Below are positions 24,325 to 32,153 of a DNA stretch of 64,000 nt, piece after piece. A program made the translations under genes and the position numbers. The notes beneath the pieces are model-generated. The model worked only from the letters and a program-made list of their open reading frames with translations, was not told the DNA's origin and did no database searches. Every line of letters begins with the position of its first letter. The first letter of the stretch is position 1. The stretch is from Parolsenella sp958406235 (GTDB taxonomy: Bacteria; Actinomycetota; Coriobacteriia; Coriobacteriales; Atopobiaceae): contig NZ_JBCLNF010000003.1 of assembly GCF_039062465.1 (NCBI RefSeq), forward strand, positions 1 through 64,000, given 5' to 3'.

Positions 24325-25539
24325 CTACTTGTAGCTAGCCTTGAGAATCGCAGTCACGTCATCGACGGTCAGCGGCGACGGATCGTGACCGAAGAGGGCG
24401 TCGTTGGTGGTAATGGCATTCTCCGCGATGGCAGAAAGCTCATCCTCGGTAATGCCCCAGTCGCTCATCTTGAGCCCGTCCATGCCGCATTCACGCTTGA
24501 GGCGAGAGAGCTCGGTCACGAACGCACTCGGGCCCTGCTCGGCAAGCTCCGCTTCGCTGGCGCCCATGAGGCGAGCCATCTCGACGTAGCGATCGTCGCA
24601 TGCATGGACGTCAATCATGTGCTGGTGATAGGCACAAGCGATCATGATGAGGCCAGCGCCATGCGGGAGGTCATGGTGATGAGCGCTCATGCCGTGCTCG
24701 GTACCATGACAGCCGGCGCAGCCGGAGCAGACCATCGCGTAGCCACCGAGCGTGTTGGCGAACGCGAGCTGGGTGCGCGCCTCGAGGTTGGTTCCGTCGT
24801 TGACGCAGGTAGCAAGCGAGGCCGCGGCATTCCTGATGCCCTCGCGGCAGATCATGTCGCCCATGAGGGTGTGGTTCTTGGCGATGAAGCACTCGACGTT
24901 GTGGAACAGCGCATCAAAACCCTGGAAGGCGGTCAGACGCGCGGGAACCGTGAGCATGAGCTCGGGATCGACCACGGACAGGCACGGGAAGAGACGCGGA
25001 TCGCCCAGACGCAGCTTCTCGTCGGTCTCCTCGCAGGAGATGACGGCGCCAGCGTCCGCCTCGGAGCCGGTGCCGGCAGTTGTGGTCACGCACACGAGAG
25101 GCAGCGGGTCGTTGGGGATGGGCTGGGACTTTGCCGTGCCGCCCATGACGTAGGTCCAGATATCACCGGCGGTAACGTTGCCCTCGGCGTCCACGGCCGG
25201 ATTCGCGGCGATCGTGCAAATGCCCTTGCTCGCGTCCATGACCGAACCTCCGCCGAGCGCGAGAACGAAGTCGCAGCCCTCGCTTCGAGCAAGCCAACCG
25301 CCCGCGTTAACCGTATCGCGCAGCGGGTTAGGCTCGATACGATCAAACAGCACATGCTTTACGCCAGCACGATCAAGCTCGGCCTCGACGCGAGCGAGGT
25401 AGCCGTTTGCCTTCACGGACTTGCCACCGGTGGTCACAATCAAGGCCTTGGCGCCGGGAAGCTTCTGGTCACCGAGCTCGCCGAGCTTGCCTGGACCAAA
25501 GAGCACCTTCGTGGGCGCATAGAAGTTATAGGTCTCCAT
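24325..25539 (-). CDS. Iron-containing alcohol dehydrogenase
   Basis: A 404-residue group III dehydrogenase, divergent from the one at 19728. The nucleotide site is LALGGGSVMDASKGI, and metal ligands are seen in GFDALFHNVE (Asp, His) and CHGTEHGMSAHHHDLPHG (His pairs). The start METYNFYAPTKVLFG is a typical family start, preceded by a GAAAGGATGC ribosome site. It likely interconverts an alcohol and aldehyde in fermentation; the substrate is not known. It is transcribed alone, ending before a long spacer shared with the radical SAM promoter. Confidence 0.94.
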   Translation of the reverse strand: METYNFYAPTKVLFGPGKLGELGDQKLPGAKALIVTTGGKSVKANGYLARVEAELDRAGVKHVLFDRIEPNPLRDTVNAGGWLARSEGCDFVLALGGGSVMDASKGICTIAANPAVDAEGNVTAGDIWTYVMGGTAKSQPIPNDPLPLVCVTTTAGTGSEADAGAVISCEETDEKLRLGDPRLFPCLSVVDPELMLTVPARLTAFQGFDALFHNVECFIAKNHTLMGDMICREGIRNAAASLATCVNDGTNLEARTQLAFANTLGGYAMVCSGCAGCHGTEHGMSAHHHDLPHGAGLIMIACAYHQHMIDVHACDDRYVEMARLMGASEAELAEQGPSAFVTELSRLKRECGMDGLKMSDWGITEDELSAIAENAITTNDALFGHDPSPLTVDDVTAILKASYK

Positions 25540-25680
25540 GCTGCATCCTTTCGTTCGAGCGCGTCGATTCCAATGCGTGTTATAGCGCGAGAATTAGCAC
25601 GTCACAACACGTAATCGCATTCGAGACAATAAGATACGCGCGCTTGTTTTCTGCTTCGTCACGGGTGGCAATCTTCACGA

Positions 25681-25769
25681 GCGAAGAGCCATCGCAGGTG
25701 GAGGATCAACTCGGAGCGAAGAGCCATCGCAGATGGAGGATCAACTCGAGCGTGGAAGGTCACCTCGAG
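25681..25769. repeat. Tandem repeat of 35 bp (two copies plus a partial)
   Basis: The unit GCGAAGAGCCATCGCAG...ATCAACTCG occurs at 25681-25715 and 25716-25750 with two differences, then a partial, diverged copy to about 25769. It lies in the gene-free stretch 25540-26345. Confidence 0.8.
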
Positions 25770-25878
25770 CGGCTAACATTGCGGGCCTTGGAGCGTCACG
25801 TGCGGCAGGCGCTCTCGACCGGCAAGCCGACACGGACTAAAAAGCCGCCACATACAGCGGGCCGACGCGGGCGGCGAG

Positions 25879-26020
25879 AAAAAAGTGCGCTAAGTAGGGG
25901 GCTATACCGAGATTGCCGGAGTAGACGCCCCGATTCCGCCGCAAAAGCCCAGTTGAGCATCGCGCAAATAATGCCTCTACTCGGCAACCGGTCAAATAGC
26001 CCCCTACTTAGCGCACTTTT
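25879..26020. repeat. 142-bp hairpin element with perfect 25-bp terminal inverted repeats
   Basis: Arms at 25881-25905 (AAAAGTGCGCTAAGTAGGGG, then GCTAT) and 25996-26020 are perfect complements. Inward, ACCGAGATTGCCGGAGTAGA and its imperfect complement at about 25971-25992 extend the pairing to over 40 bp with small gaps. There is no gene inside. The structure is like a MITE or a long structured repeat; no flanking target duplication was identified. Confidence 0.85.
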
Positions 26021-26107
26021 CAAATCGAGACCGATGCGAAAACGATAACGCATCGTCTAGGAGCGCGATGAAACGCCCCCTCCTCCGGCAGAAAAAGCAG
26101 CTCGGTC

Positions 26108-26231
26108 GAGAAGTATGGACATAAAGCATGAACACGCGGGTAGCCATCGCATCTCGATCACAAAACCCCATTTGGTAAACGCCCGATTGGCAACGCTACT
26201 TGGCGAATCCCGAATCATGTCCATACTTCTC
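26108..26231. repeat. 124-bp element with 15-bp terminal inverted repeats
   Basis: GAGAAGTATGGACAT (26108-26122) and ATGTCCATACTTCTC (26217-26231) are perfect complements; TCGA-rich sequence adjoins both ends. The interior is single-copy and shows no pairing I could trace. It sits 88 bp after the first element. Confidence 0.8.
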
Positions 26232-26345
26232 AGTCGAGTTAAAAACACGTGGCCGTCCAAGCACGCAAATAGTCTCGTCGCGGCCCCATTCAACACCTAA
26301 TATAGGCGTATCCTATGGCAAGCAAACATTGTCAAGGGAGGCCCC

Positions 26346-27269
26346 ATGACCCTCACCCAGCTTCGCTACGTCACGCGCGTCGCCGAGTGCGGCTCGATCA
26401 CCGAGGCCGCACGACAGCTTTACATCTCGCAGCCGTCCCTCTCCGCCGCCGTGCGTGATCTCGAAGCCGAGCTTGGCATCCAGATCTTCAACCGCAGCGC
26501 GCGAGGCATTTCGCTCACGCCCGACGGCTCGGAGTTCCTCTCCTATGCTCGTCAGATTCTCGAGCAGACGGAACTCGTCGAGCAGCGCTACTCCCACGCC
26601 CGCCCGTCAAAGCGCCTGTTCGCCATCTCGTCGCAGCACTACGCGTTCGTCGTCCTCGCCTTCGTCCGCCTACTCGAGGGATCCGACGCCGACGAATACG
26701 AAATGACCCTGCGAGAGAGCCGCACCTACGAGATCATCGAGGACGTCGCCGGCTATCGCAGCGAGCTGGGCGTAATCTATCTCAGCTCATTCAACGAGAA
26801 GGTCCTGCGCAAGCTCATGCGCGAGAACCACCTCACCTACACGCCGCTGTTCAACGCGCGCCCGCACGTCTTCGTTAGCGCGTCGCACCCGCTAGCAAAT
26901 GCGAAAAGCGTCCGCCTCGAGGACCTCGATGGCTACCCGTACCTTTGCTACGAGCAGGGCACGCATAACTCGCTCTACTTCTCCGAGGAGCTCCTACCCT
27001 TCGAAAGCCACCGCAAGACCATCGTCCTCACCGACCGTGCGACGCTGTTCAACCTGCTGCGCGGCGTGAACGGCTACACCATCAGCTCTGGCGTGCTCAA
27101 CAGCGACCTCAACGGCGTCGACATCGTCTCCGTCCCACTCGAGACTGACGAGACGATGCAGCTAGGCTTCCTCACGAACGACCGCGCTCGCCTCTCCCCC
27201 ATGGCCAAGCGCTACCTCGACGAGCTCCGCTCCCTCATCGCCGATAACGGCTTCGAAATCCTGGGGTAG
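26346..27269 (+). CDS. LysR-family transcriptional regulator
   Basis: A 307-residue LysR protein: helix-turn-helix at about residues 1-60 (LRYVTRVAECGSITEAARQL, ISQPSLSAAVRDLE) and an effector-binding domain with HLTYTPLFNARPHVFVSASHP typical of the CysB/CbbR-like fold. AAGGGAGGCCCC precedes the ATG. It converges with an aldo/keto reductase gene 25 bp downstream. Targets are not evident; the spacer upstream holds two hairpin elements and a promoter-poor region. Confidence 0.93.
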   Translation: MTLTQLRYVTRVAECGSITEAARQLYISQPSLSAAVRDLEAELGIQIFNRSARGISLTPDGSEFLSYARQILEQTELVEQRYSHARPSKRLFAISSQHYAFVVLAFVRLLEGSDADEYEMTLRESRTYEIIEDVAGYRSELGVIYLSSFNEKVLRKLMRENHLTYTPLFNARPHVFVSASHPLANAKSVRLEDLDGYPYLCYEQGTHNSLYFSEELLPFESHRKTIVLTDRATLFNLLRGVNGYTISSGVLNSDLNGVDIVSVPLETDETMQLGFLTNDRARLSPMAKRYLDELRSLIADNGFEILG

Positions 27270-27294
27270 CGGCGAGCGCGGCGCGTCCCCACAG

Positions 27295-28227
27295 CTACGG
27301 CAGAACGTTGCCCGCGGAGCAGTAAATCTCGTACCACTCCTTGCGGGTGAGCTCGAAGTCGCAGGCGCGCGCGGCCTCGCGGACGCGCGACGGCTTCGTG
27401 GTACCGATGACAGCCTGCATCTTCGCCGGATAGCGGAGCACCCAGGCGAGAGCCACGGCCATCGGAGTCACGCCGTACTTCTCGGCCAGCTCCTCGAGCT
27501 TGGCGTTGAGCTCGGGATACTTGGGGCTGCCGAGGAAGACGCCCTCGAAGTAGCCGTACTGCATGGTGGACCAGGCCTGGATAACCATGTCCCTGTCCTC
27601 GCAGTACTCGAAGATGCCCCCGTCTCGCATGATGGCGGCGTCGTTCTCCATGTTCACGTTGAACGCGCCATTGAACGCAGGCGTAAACGCGCAGCTGAGC
27701 TGCACCTGGTTGGTCGCGAGCTTGACCGGGACGCGGCGCTCGAGACGGCCGAGCATGGTGGGATTGAGGTTCGAGACACCCCAGTCGAGGACCTTACCCT
27801 GATCCTTGAGGGTCTCGAGGGCCTCGCCCACCTCGTCCGGATCCATGAGCACGTCTGGACGGTGAAGTAGCATCGAGTCGACGTGGTCGACGCCCATGCG
27901 GGCGAGGCCGGCGTCAACGGCTTCGATGATGTGCTCCTTCGAGAAGTCATACCACGTGAAGCCGTCCGGCTCCTTTCGGATGCCGACCTTCGACTGCAGG
28001 AAGACACGATCGCGCAGGCCCGGATTGGCGGCGAAGACCTCGCCGAGGATGGTCTCGCAAGCGCCTCGGCCATAGACATCGGCGATGTCCAGGGCGTTGA
28101 TGCCCTCGTCGAGCGCGGCCTCGATGAGCTCCGTGACCTCAGGCACGCTCATCTCCTTGATGCGCATGAGGCCGATCATGACCTCGGACGCCTTAGCCTT
28201 CTGCTCTCCAAATTCGATGTAGCGCAT
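27295..28227 (-). CDS. Aldo/keto reductase
   Basis: A 310-residue AKR barrel protein. The catalytic tetrad can be read: Asp and Tyr in LDIADVYGRG (about 46 and 51), Lys in SKVGI (about 80), and His in MLLHRPDV (about 121). The NADPH-binding C-terminal segment includes VIGTTKPSRVREA. It reduces aldehydes and ketones. The family is close to YdhF-type oxidoreductases, whose in vivo substrate is not firmly known. A GGAGGAAGC ribosome site precedes the ATG. It converges with the LysR gene. Confidence 0.94.
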   Translation of the reverse strand: MRYIEFGEQKAKASEVMIGLMRIKEMSVPEVTELIEAALDEGINALDIADVYGRGACETILGEVFAANPGLRDRVFLQSKVGIRKEPDGFTWYDFSKEHIIEAVDAGLARMGVDHVDSMLLHRPDVLMDPDEVGEALETLKDQGKVLDWGVSNLNPTMLGRLERRVPVKLATNQVQLSCAFTPAFNGAFNVNMENDAAIMRDGGIFEYCEDRDMVIQAWSTMQYGYFEGVFLGSPKYPELNAKLEELAEKYGVTPMAVALAWVLRYPAKMQAVIGTTKPSRVREAARACDFELTRKEWYEIYCSAGNVLP

Positions 28228-28581
28228 GAGCTTCCTCCTTGCTATTGGATACCCCTATGCCTGATGATGCCGCTTTAGCCAAGAGGAGTGCACGCTCCCA
28301 TCGGCGAATGGCGCGTCGCGCGTGTCGAGGCCCGCGACGCGAACGCTGCCGGAGCGCACGCCCCCATCGGCGAACGGCGCGCGATGCGGAAGTGGGACCT
28401 CGCGACGTCACGTGACATCCGGCAGATAGTGGCGGCTCGCTTGCCACGGCGTCTCGTGGCCGGGCGGCAGAACGGAAGCGCGGCGCCCCGCGGCCGGGCG
28501 GCAAAACGACCTCACGGCGGCCCGCAATAGAAATCTGCCTGCCAAACACCCCTCCCTACCTCGATGTAACAGAATCTTAAT
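28228..28581. other. Gene-free spacer with short dispersed repeats
   Basis: No gene is supported here. CCCATCGGCGAAYGGCGCG occurs at about 28298 and 28363, and the related CCATCCGCGARCGGCG occurs twice at about 22269-22310. The rest is GC-rich up to about 28540, then turns AT-richer towards the metY promoter. Confidence 0.5.
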
Positions 28582-28600
28582 CCCTAGTTACCCACTAGGG
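28582..28600. promoter_or_regulatory. Perfect palindrome beside the metY -35
   Basis: CCCTAGT-TACCC-ACTAGGG, a perfect 7-bp inverted repeat with a five-base centre, ends two bases before the -35 hexamer. This position suits an activator site or a repressor overlapping polymerase. No second copy was found in the window. Confidence 0.6.
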
Positions 28601-28602
28601 TA

Positions 28603-28632
28603 TTGACCTTATCGCCCACGCGGGCGTATAAA
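28603..28632 (+). promoter_or_regulatory. metY leader promoter
   Basis: TTGACC (28603-28608), 18 bases, TATAAA (28627-28632): a strong vegetative-type promoter. Transcription should start near 28639, about 33 bases before the leader ORF. Confidence 0.75.
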
Positions 28633-28671
28633 CTCACCAGCAAAACCGAAGGCGCAAGGAGGTGCCGAGAG

Positions 28672-28764
28672 ATGACTGCCAAGACCACCACGATGATGTG
28701 CATGCGAATGCTGAGCTCCCGGGCACCGCAGGGGTCTACCTGCAGGGTTGTCGTGCGTCATTAG
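28672..28764 (+). CDS. Met-rich leader peptide of the metY attenuator
   Basis: A 30-codon ORF (MTAKTTTMMCMRML, continuing to RVVVRH, then TAG) with a strong AAGGAGG ribosome site nine bases upstream. Residues 8-13 read Met-Met-Cys-Met-Arg-Met, four Met codons in six, which is typical of a peptide whose translation senses charged tRNA. It lies between the promoter and an intrinsic terminator ahead of the methionine-synthesis gene metY. Its last codons overlap the sequence able to form an alternative hairpin. The coding nature rests on the ribosome site, composition and position; its short length precludes family support. Confidence 0.7.
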   Translation: MTAKTTTMMCMRMLSSRAPQGSTCRVVVRH

Positions 28765-28833
28765 CGCCGCCGCCTTGCGAAACGTCTCCGACTTGCGCCC
28801 GGGAGCCCGTGAGCTGCCGGGCGTTTCCTTTTT
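28715..28833 (+). terminator. Attenuator: antiterminator strand and intrinsic terminator before metY
   Basis: Terminator: CGCCCGG (28796-28802) with AGC pairs to GCT and CCGGGCG (28817-28823), followed by TTTCCTTTTT (28824-28833). GCTCCCGGGC (28715-28724), inside the leader ORF just after the Met codons, is a perfect 10-base complement of GCCCGGGAGC (28797-28806), the terminator's left arm, so it can form a competing antiterminator. A third small hairpin, GCAGG...CCTGC (28728-28743), lies between. Ribosome stalling at the Met codons would decide which forms. The rest of the leader to 28962 carries no further element I can name. Confidence 0.75.
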
Positions 28834-28962
28834 GGCAGCCACCCCGTTCGGCGCGTCGGCAGGTAGTACGACCACCACAGCAAAACCTTGAGCGCGCCCA
28901 TCGAATCCAACAAGAACCCGCTCGACCAATATCCCGCAAGAACCATCCTTTAGGAGGAACCC

Positions 28963-30270
28963 ATGTCTGACATCGCCCCCGAGACCGAGAAGACCTTCCA
29001 CTTCGAGACCCTTCAGCTCCACGTCGGCCAGGAGGCGGCTGACCCCGCCACCGACTCCCGCGCCGTGCCCATCTACCAGACCACGAGCTATGTCTTCCGT
29101 AACTCCCAGCACGCCGCCGACCGCTTCGGCCTTGCCGATGCCGGCAACATCTACGGCCGCCTGACCAACTCCACGCAGGGCGTCTTCGAGGACCGCATCG
29201 CCGCGCTCGAGGGTGGCGTGGCCGGCCTCGCTGTCGCCTCCGGCGCCGCCGCCATCACCTACGCCATCCAGGCGCTCGCCAAGGCCGGCGATCACGTGGT
29301 CGCCCAGAAGACCATTTACGGCGGCTCCTACAACCTGCTCGAGCACACGCTCCCGCAGTACGGCATCACGACCACCTTCGTCGACGCCCACAACCTCGAT
29401 GAGGTCGAGGCGGCCATCCAGGACAACACCACCCTCATCTACCTCGAGACCCTCGGCAACCCCAACTCCGACATCCCCAACATCGACGCCATCTCCGAGA
29501 TCGCCCACAAGCACGGCCTGCCCGTCGTCGTGGACAACACGTTTGGCACGCCGTATCTCTTCCGTCCGCTCGAGCACGGCGCTAACGTCGTTGTCCACTC
29601 CGCCACGAAGTTCATCGGCGGCCACGGCACCTCGCTCGGCGGTGTCATCGTCGACGGCGGCAACTTCGATTGGAAGGCCTCTGGCAAGTATCCGCAGATC
29701 GCCGAGCCCAACCCCTCCTACCACGGCATCTCCTTCGCCGACGCCTGCGGTGCCGCCGCGTTCGTGACCTACATCCGTGCGATCCTCCTCCGCGACGAGG
29801 GCGCCTGCATCTCGCCCTTCAACGCATTCCTGCTGCTCCAAGGCACCGAAACCCTGTCACTTCGCCTCGAGCGCCACGCCGAGAACACCAAGAAGGTCAT
29901 CGAGTACCTCGTGAACAACCCGCACGTCGAGAAGGTCAACCACCCGAGTCTTCCCGACCACCCCGACCATGACCTCTACGAGAAGTACTTCCCCAACGGA
30001 GGCGCCTCGATCTTCACCTTCGAGATCAAGGGCGGCAAGGACGCCGCATGGAAGTTCATCGACAACCTGCAGCTCTTCTCGCTGCTCGCCAACGTCGCTG
30101 ACGTCAAGAGCCTCGTGATCCACCCGGCTAGCACGACGCACTCCCAGCTCTCGGACGAGGAGCTCGCCAACGTGGGCATCTCGCAGTCCACGATTCGCCT
30201 CTCCATCGGCACGGAGCACATCGACGACATCATCGCCGACCTCGAGCGTGGCTTCGCCGCCCTCGACTAG
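28963..30270 (+). CDS. metY: O-acetylhomoserine sulfhydrylase (PLP-dependent)
   Basis: A 435-residue fold-type I PLP enzyme of the Cys/Met metabolism family. The cofactor lysine is about residue 216 in HSATKFIGGHG; YQTTSYVF, EDRIAALEGG, and VDNTFGTPYLFRP are family blocks. The length and the VSEGGNFDWK-like insert region (DGGNFDWKASGKYP) favour O-acetylhomoserine aminocarboxypropyltransferase over cystathionine gamma-synthase. It makes homocysteine from O-acetylhomoserine and sulfide. AGGAGG is seven bases before the ATG. Expression is probably set by the attenuator upstream. The MetE-like gene lies 440 bp downstream. Confidence 0.94.
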   Translation: MSDIAPETEKTFHFETLQLHVGQEAADPATDSRAVPIYQTTSYVFRNSQHAADRFGLADAGNIYGRLTNSTQGVFEDRIAALEGGVAGLAVASGAAAITYAIQALAKAGDHVVAQKTIYGGSYNLLEHTLPQYGITTTFVDAHNLDEVEAAIQDNTTLIYLETLGNPNSDIPNIDAISEIAHKHGLPVVVDNTFGTPYLFRPLEHGANVVVHSATKFIGGHGTSLGGVIVDGGNFDWKASGKYPQIAEPNPSYHGISFADACGAAAFVTYIRAILLRDEGACISPFNAFLLLQGTETLSLRLERHAENTKKVIEYLVNNPHVEKVNHPSLPDHPDHDLYEKYFPNGGASIFTFEIKGGKDAAWKFIDNLQLFSLLANVADVKSLVIHPASTTHSQLSDEELANVGISQSTIRLSIGTEHIDDIIADLERGFAALD

Positions 30271-30304
30271 TTCGCAGGCCGCAGACAATCGCATCGACTC
30301 GGAA

Positions 30305-30334
30305 GGGGCGGGCCCAGGTGGTCCGCCCCTTTTT
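30305..30334 (+). terminator. Intrinsic terminator of metY
   Basis: GGGGCGG (30305-30311) and CCGCCCC (30323-30329) form a GC stem followed by TTTTT, 35 bp after the metY stop. Confidence 0.88.
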
Positions 30335-30425
30335 GTGCGCTGGCCGGCCGATTGTGTGGCGCGGACGAGGCATAGCCGGCGAAGTCGCGGGCTGGCGTGC
30401 CAGCTACCGTGACATTAAAACCCGT

Positions 30426-30464
30426 GGGGCCCGGGACGCCAGTCGTTCCGGGCCCCTTCTCTTT
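30426..30464 (+). terminator. Second hairpin in the metY-metE-like spacer
   Basis: GGGGCCCGG (30426-30434) and CCGGGCCCC (30448-30456) pair perfectly, followed by TTCTCTTT. It could be a backup terminator or a stop on read-through into the MetE-like gene. The remainder to 30709 shows no leader ORF like that of metY. Confidence 0.6.
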
Positions 30465-30709
30465 GCCGTCGCCCGCCTCCCCGGCAAGCGTCGCGCCTTT
30501 CTCGGCATCCCGCGCGTGCCATAGCTTTAACCTATGCACTCGCATACATGATGCGTAGTACCGGATAGCCCACAAACGTGGAATACTATTTCCAGCCAAT
30601 TGGTCGGTTAGTTAAACGACTAGCAAAGAGCCTGGTAGAGATGAAGATTGCGCACGTCTCCCAAGCTCTCGCGACAACCACGAGCCATCTCATACCCAAG
30701 GAGAAACCC

Positions 30710-31843
30710 ATGTCCTACAAGCACAACGCCCCGTTCCGCTATGACGTCGTCGGCAGCTTCCTGCGCCCGGACGTCCTCAAGCAGGCCCGCGCGGACCACG
30801 CCGCCGGCGTCATCGACGACGCCGCCCTCACGGTCGTCGAAAACGAGGCCATCCGCGACCTCGTAGCCAAGCAGAAGGCCGCCGGCCTCCACGTCATCAC
30901 CGACGGCGAATTCCGCCGCAGCTACTGGCACCTCGACTTCATGTGGGGTCTGAACGGCATCGAGCGCCGCACGAGCCGCACCGGCTATATGTTCCACGAC
31001 GAGGAGACCACCGCTGACACCGCCGTCGTCACGGGCAAGATCTCCGGCGAGAACCACCCGTTCGTCGAGCACTTCAAGTTCGTGAAGGCCCTCGAGGAGG
31101 ACGGCCAGGTCGCGCGCCAGACCATGCCCGCCCCCATCCAGACCTACTCCGAGGTCGTCCTCGACCGCTGCGACGGCCAGGTCGAGAGCCTGCGCTCCGT
31201 ATACCCCAATGACGAGGCCCTCATCGAGGACATCGCCGCCGCCTACCGCACCGTGATTGCGGATCTCTACGCCGCCGGCTGCCGCTCCATCCAGTTCGAC
31301 GACTGCACCTGGGGCATCTACTGCGACACGGACTTCGTCGCCAAGACCGGCATGAGCCCGGTCGACATCCAGAAGGTCTCCGAGCTCGGCGTCCGCCTCA
31401 ACAACCTCGCGATTGAGGGCAAGCCCGAGGACCTCGCGATCACCACGCACGTCTGCCGCGGCAACTACCACTCCACCTACGCCTTCGAGGGCGGCTATGA
31501 CCCCGTCGCGCCCTACCTCTTCGCCGACGAGGACGTCGATGCCTTCTACCTCGAGTTCGACACGCCTCGTGCCGGCACCTTCGAGCCGCTCAAGTACGTT
31601 GCCGAGGGCAAGAAGGTCGTGCTCGGCCTCGTGACCTCCAAGCAGCCGGGCCTCGAGGACGAGGAGCTGCTCATCAGCCGCATCAACGAGGCGGCCAAGT
31701 ACGTGCCGCTCGAGAACCTCTACCTCTCCCCGCAGTGCGGCTTCGCCTCCTGCGAGTGCGGCAACAAGCTCACCGAGGACGAGCAGTGGGCCAAGGTCGC
31801 GCTCGTCAAGCGCGTTGCCGAGAAGGTCTGGGGCGAGGCGTAA
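30710..31843 (+). CDS. MetE C-terminal-domain-like methyltransferase (YxjG/YxjH type)
   Basis: A 377-residue barrel protein related to the catalytic half of cobalamin-independent methionine synthase. Zinc ligands appear in THVCRGN (His, Cys) and SPQCGFAS (Cys), and the FDTPRAGTFEPL segment is typical of the short YxjG-type family. The family transfers a methyl group to homocysteine from a donor that is not the full triglutamate folate. It probably works with metY in methionine synthesis or recycling. ATG 30710 follows AAGGAG; the frame upstream to 30578 has no ribosome site and overlaps the promoter zone. Confidence 0.88.
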   Translation: MSYKHNAPFRYDVVGSFLRPDVLKQARADHAAGVIDDAALTVVENEAIRDLVAKQKAAGLHVITDGEFRRSYWHLDFMWGLNGIERRTSRTGYMFHDEETTADTAVVTGKISGENHPFVEHFKFVKALEEDGQVARQTMPAPIQTYSEVVLDRCDGQVESLRSVYPNDEALIEDIAAAYRTVIADLYAAGCRSIQFDDCTWGIYCDTDFVAKTGMSPVDIQKVSELGVRLNNLAIEGKPEDLAITTHVCRGNYHSTYAFEGGYDPVAPYLFADEDVDAFYLEFDTPRAGTFEPLKYVAEGKKVVLGLVTSKQPGLEDEELLISRINEAAKYVPLENLYLSPQCGFASCECGNKLTEDEQWAKVALVKRVAEKVWGEA

Positions 31844-31916
31844 GGCAGCCGCCACAGGCACGGCCAACGGGCACGTCCGGGCAAGCACGGTCGGCAAGCA
31901 CGCCCATACAAGCGCA

Positions 31917-31960
31917 TCCCCGTTAGCACGCCCAGGCAAGCGTCCCCGTTAGCACGCCCA
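31917..31960. repeat. Short tandem repeat, period 26 bp
   Basis: TCCCCGTTAGCACGCCCA occurs at 31917-31934 and 31943-31960. It lies in the spacer 31844-32152. Confidence 0.7.
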
Positions 31961-31965
31961 AATGA

Positions 31966-32032
31966 AATCCCCCGGTCCTAGCGCCGTTCTCGCACGCAGC
32001 TACGCGAGAAGAGGCACCAGGATCGGGGGATT
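31966..32032 (+). terminator. Two-tier hairpin after the MetE-like gene
   Basis: AATCCCCCGGTCCT (31966-31979) and AGGATCGGGGGATT (32019-32032) pair over 14 bases with one G-T wobble. An inner TTCTCGC/GCGAGAA stem is nested inside. CGTCTTT follows. It probably ends the metY/MetE-like region, though the large structure could have another role. Confidence 0.7.
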
Positions 32033-32077
32033 CGTCTTTAGCGAGAGGAGTGGCCACTGGCAGCGGCGAGCCAGGTC

Positions 32078-32153
32078 TTTACTACGAGGCACGCCCAATG
32101 GACGCGGGGAGTCTATCCTTACTGCGAGGCGTGCCCAATGATCGCGGCGAGCC
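32078..32153. repeat. Tandem repeat of 36 bp, period 40, at a gene end
   Basis: TTTACTACGAGGCACGCCCA at 32078 and CTTACTGCGAGGCGTGCCCA at 32118 begin two diverged copies. The second ends on the stop codon of the unknown gene at 32153. Confidence 0.6.

Noticed and set aside
26057..26296. 79-residue minus-strand frame
   Set aside because: It lies across the 26108-26231 inverted-repeat element and has no ribosome site or family similarity.
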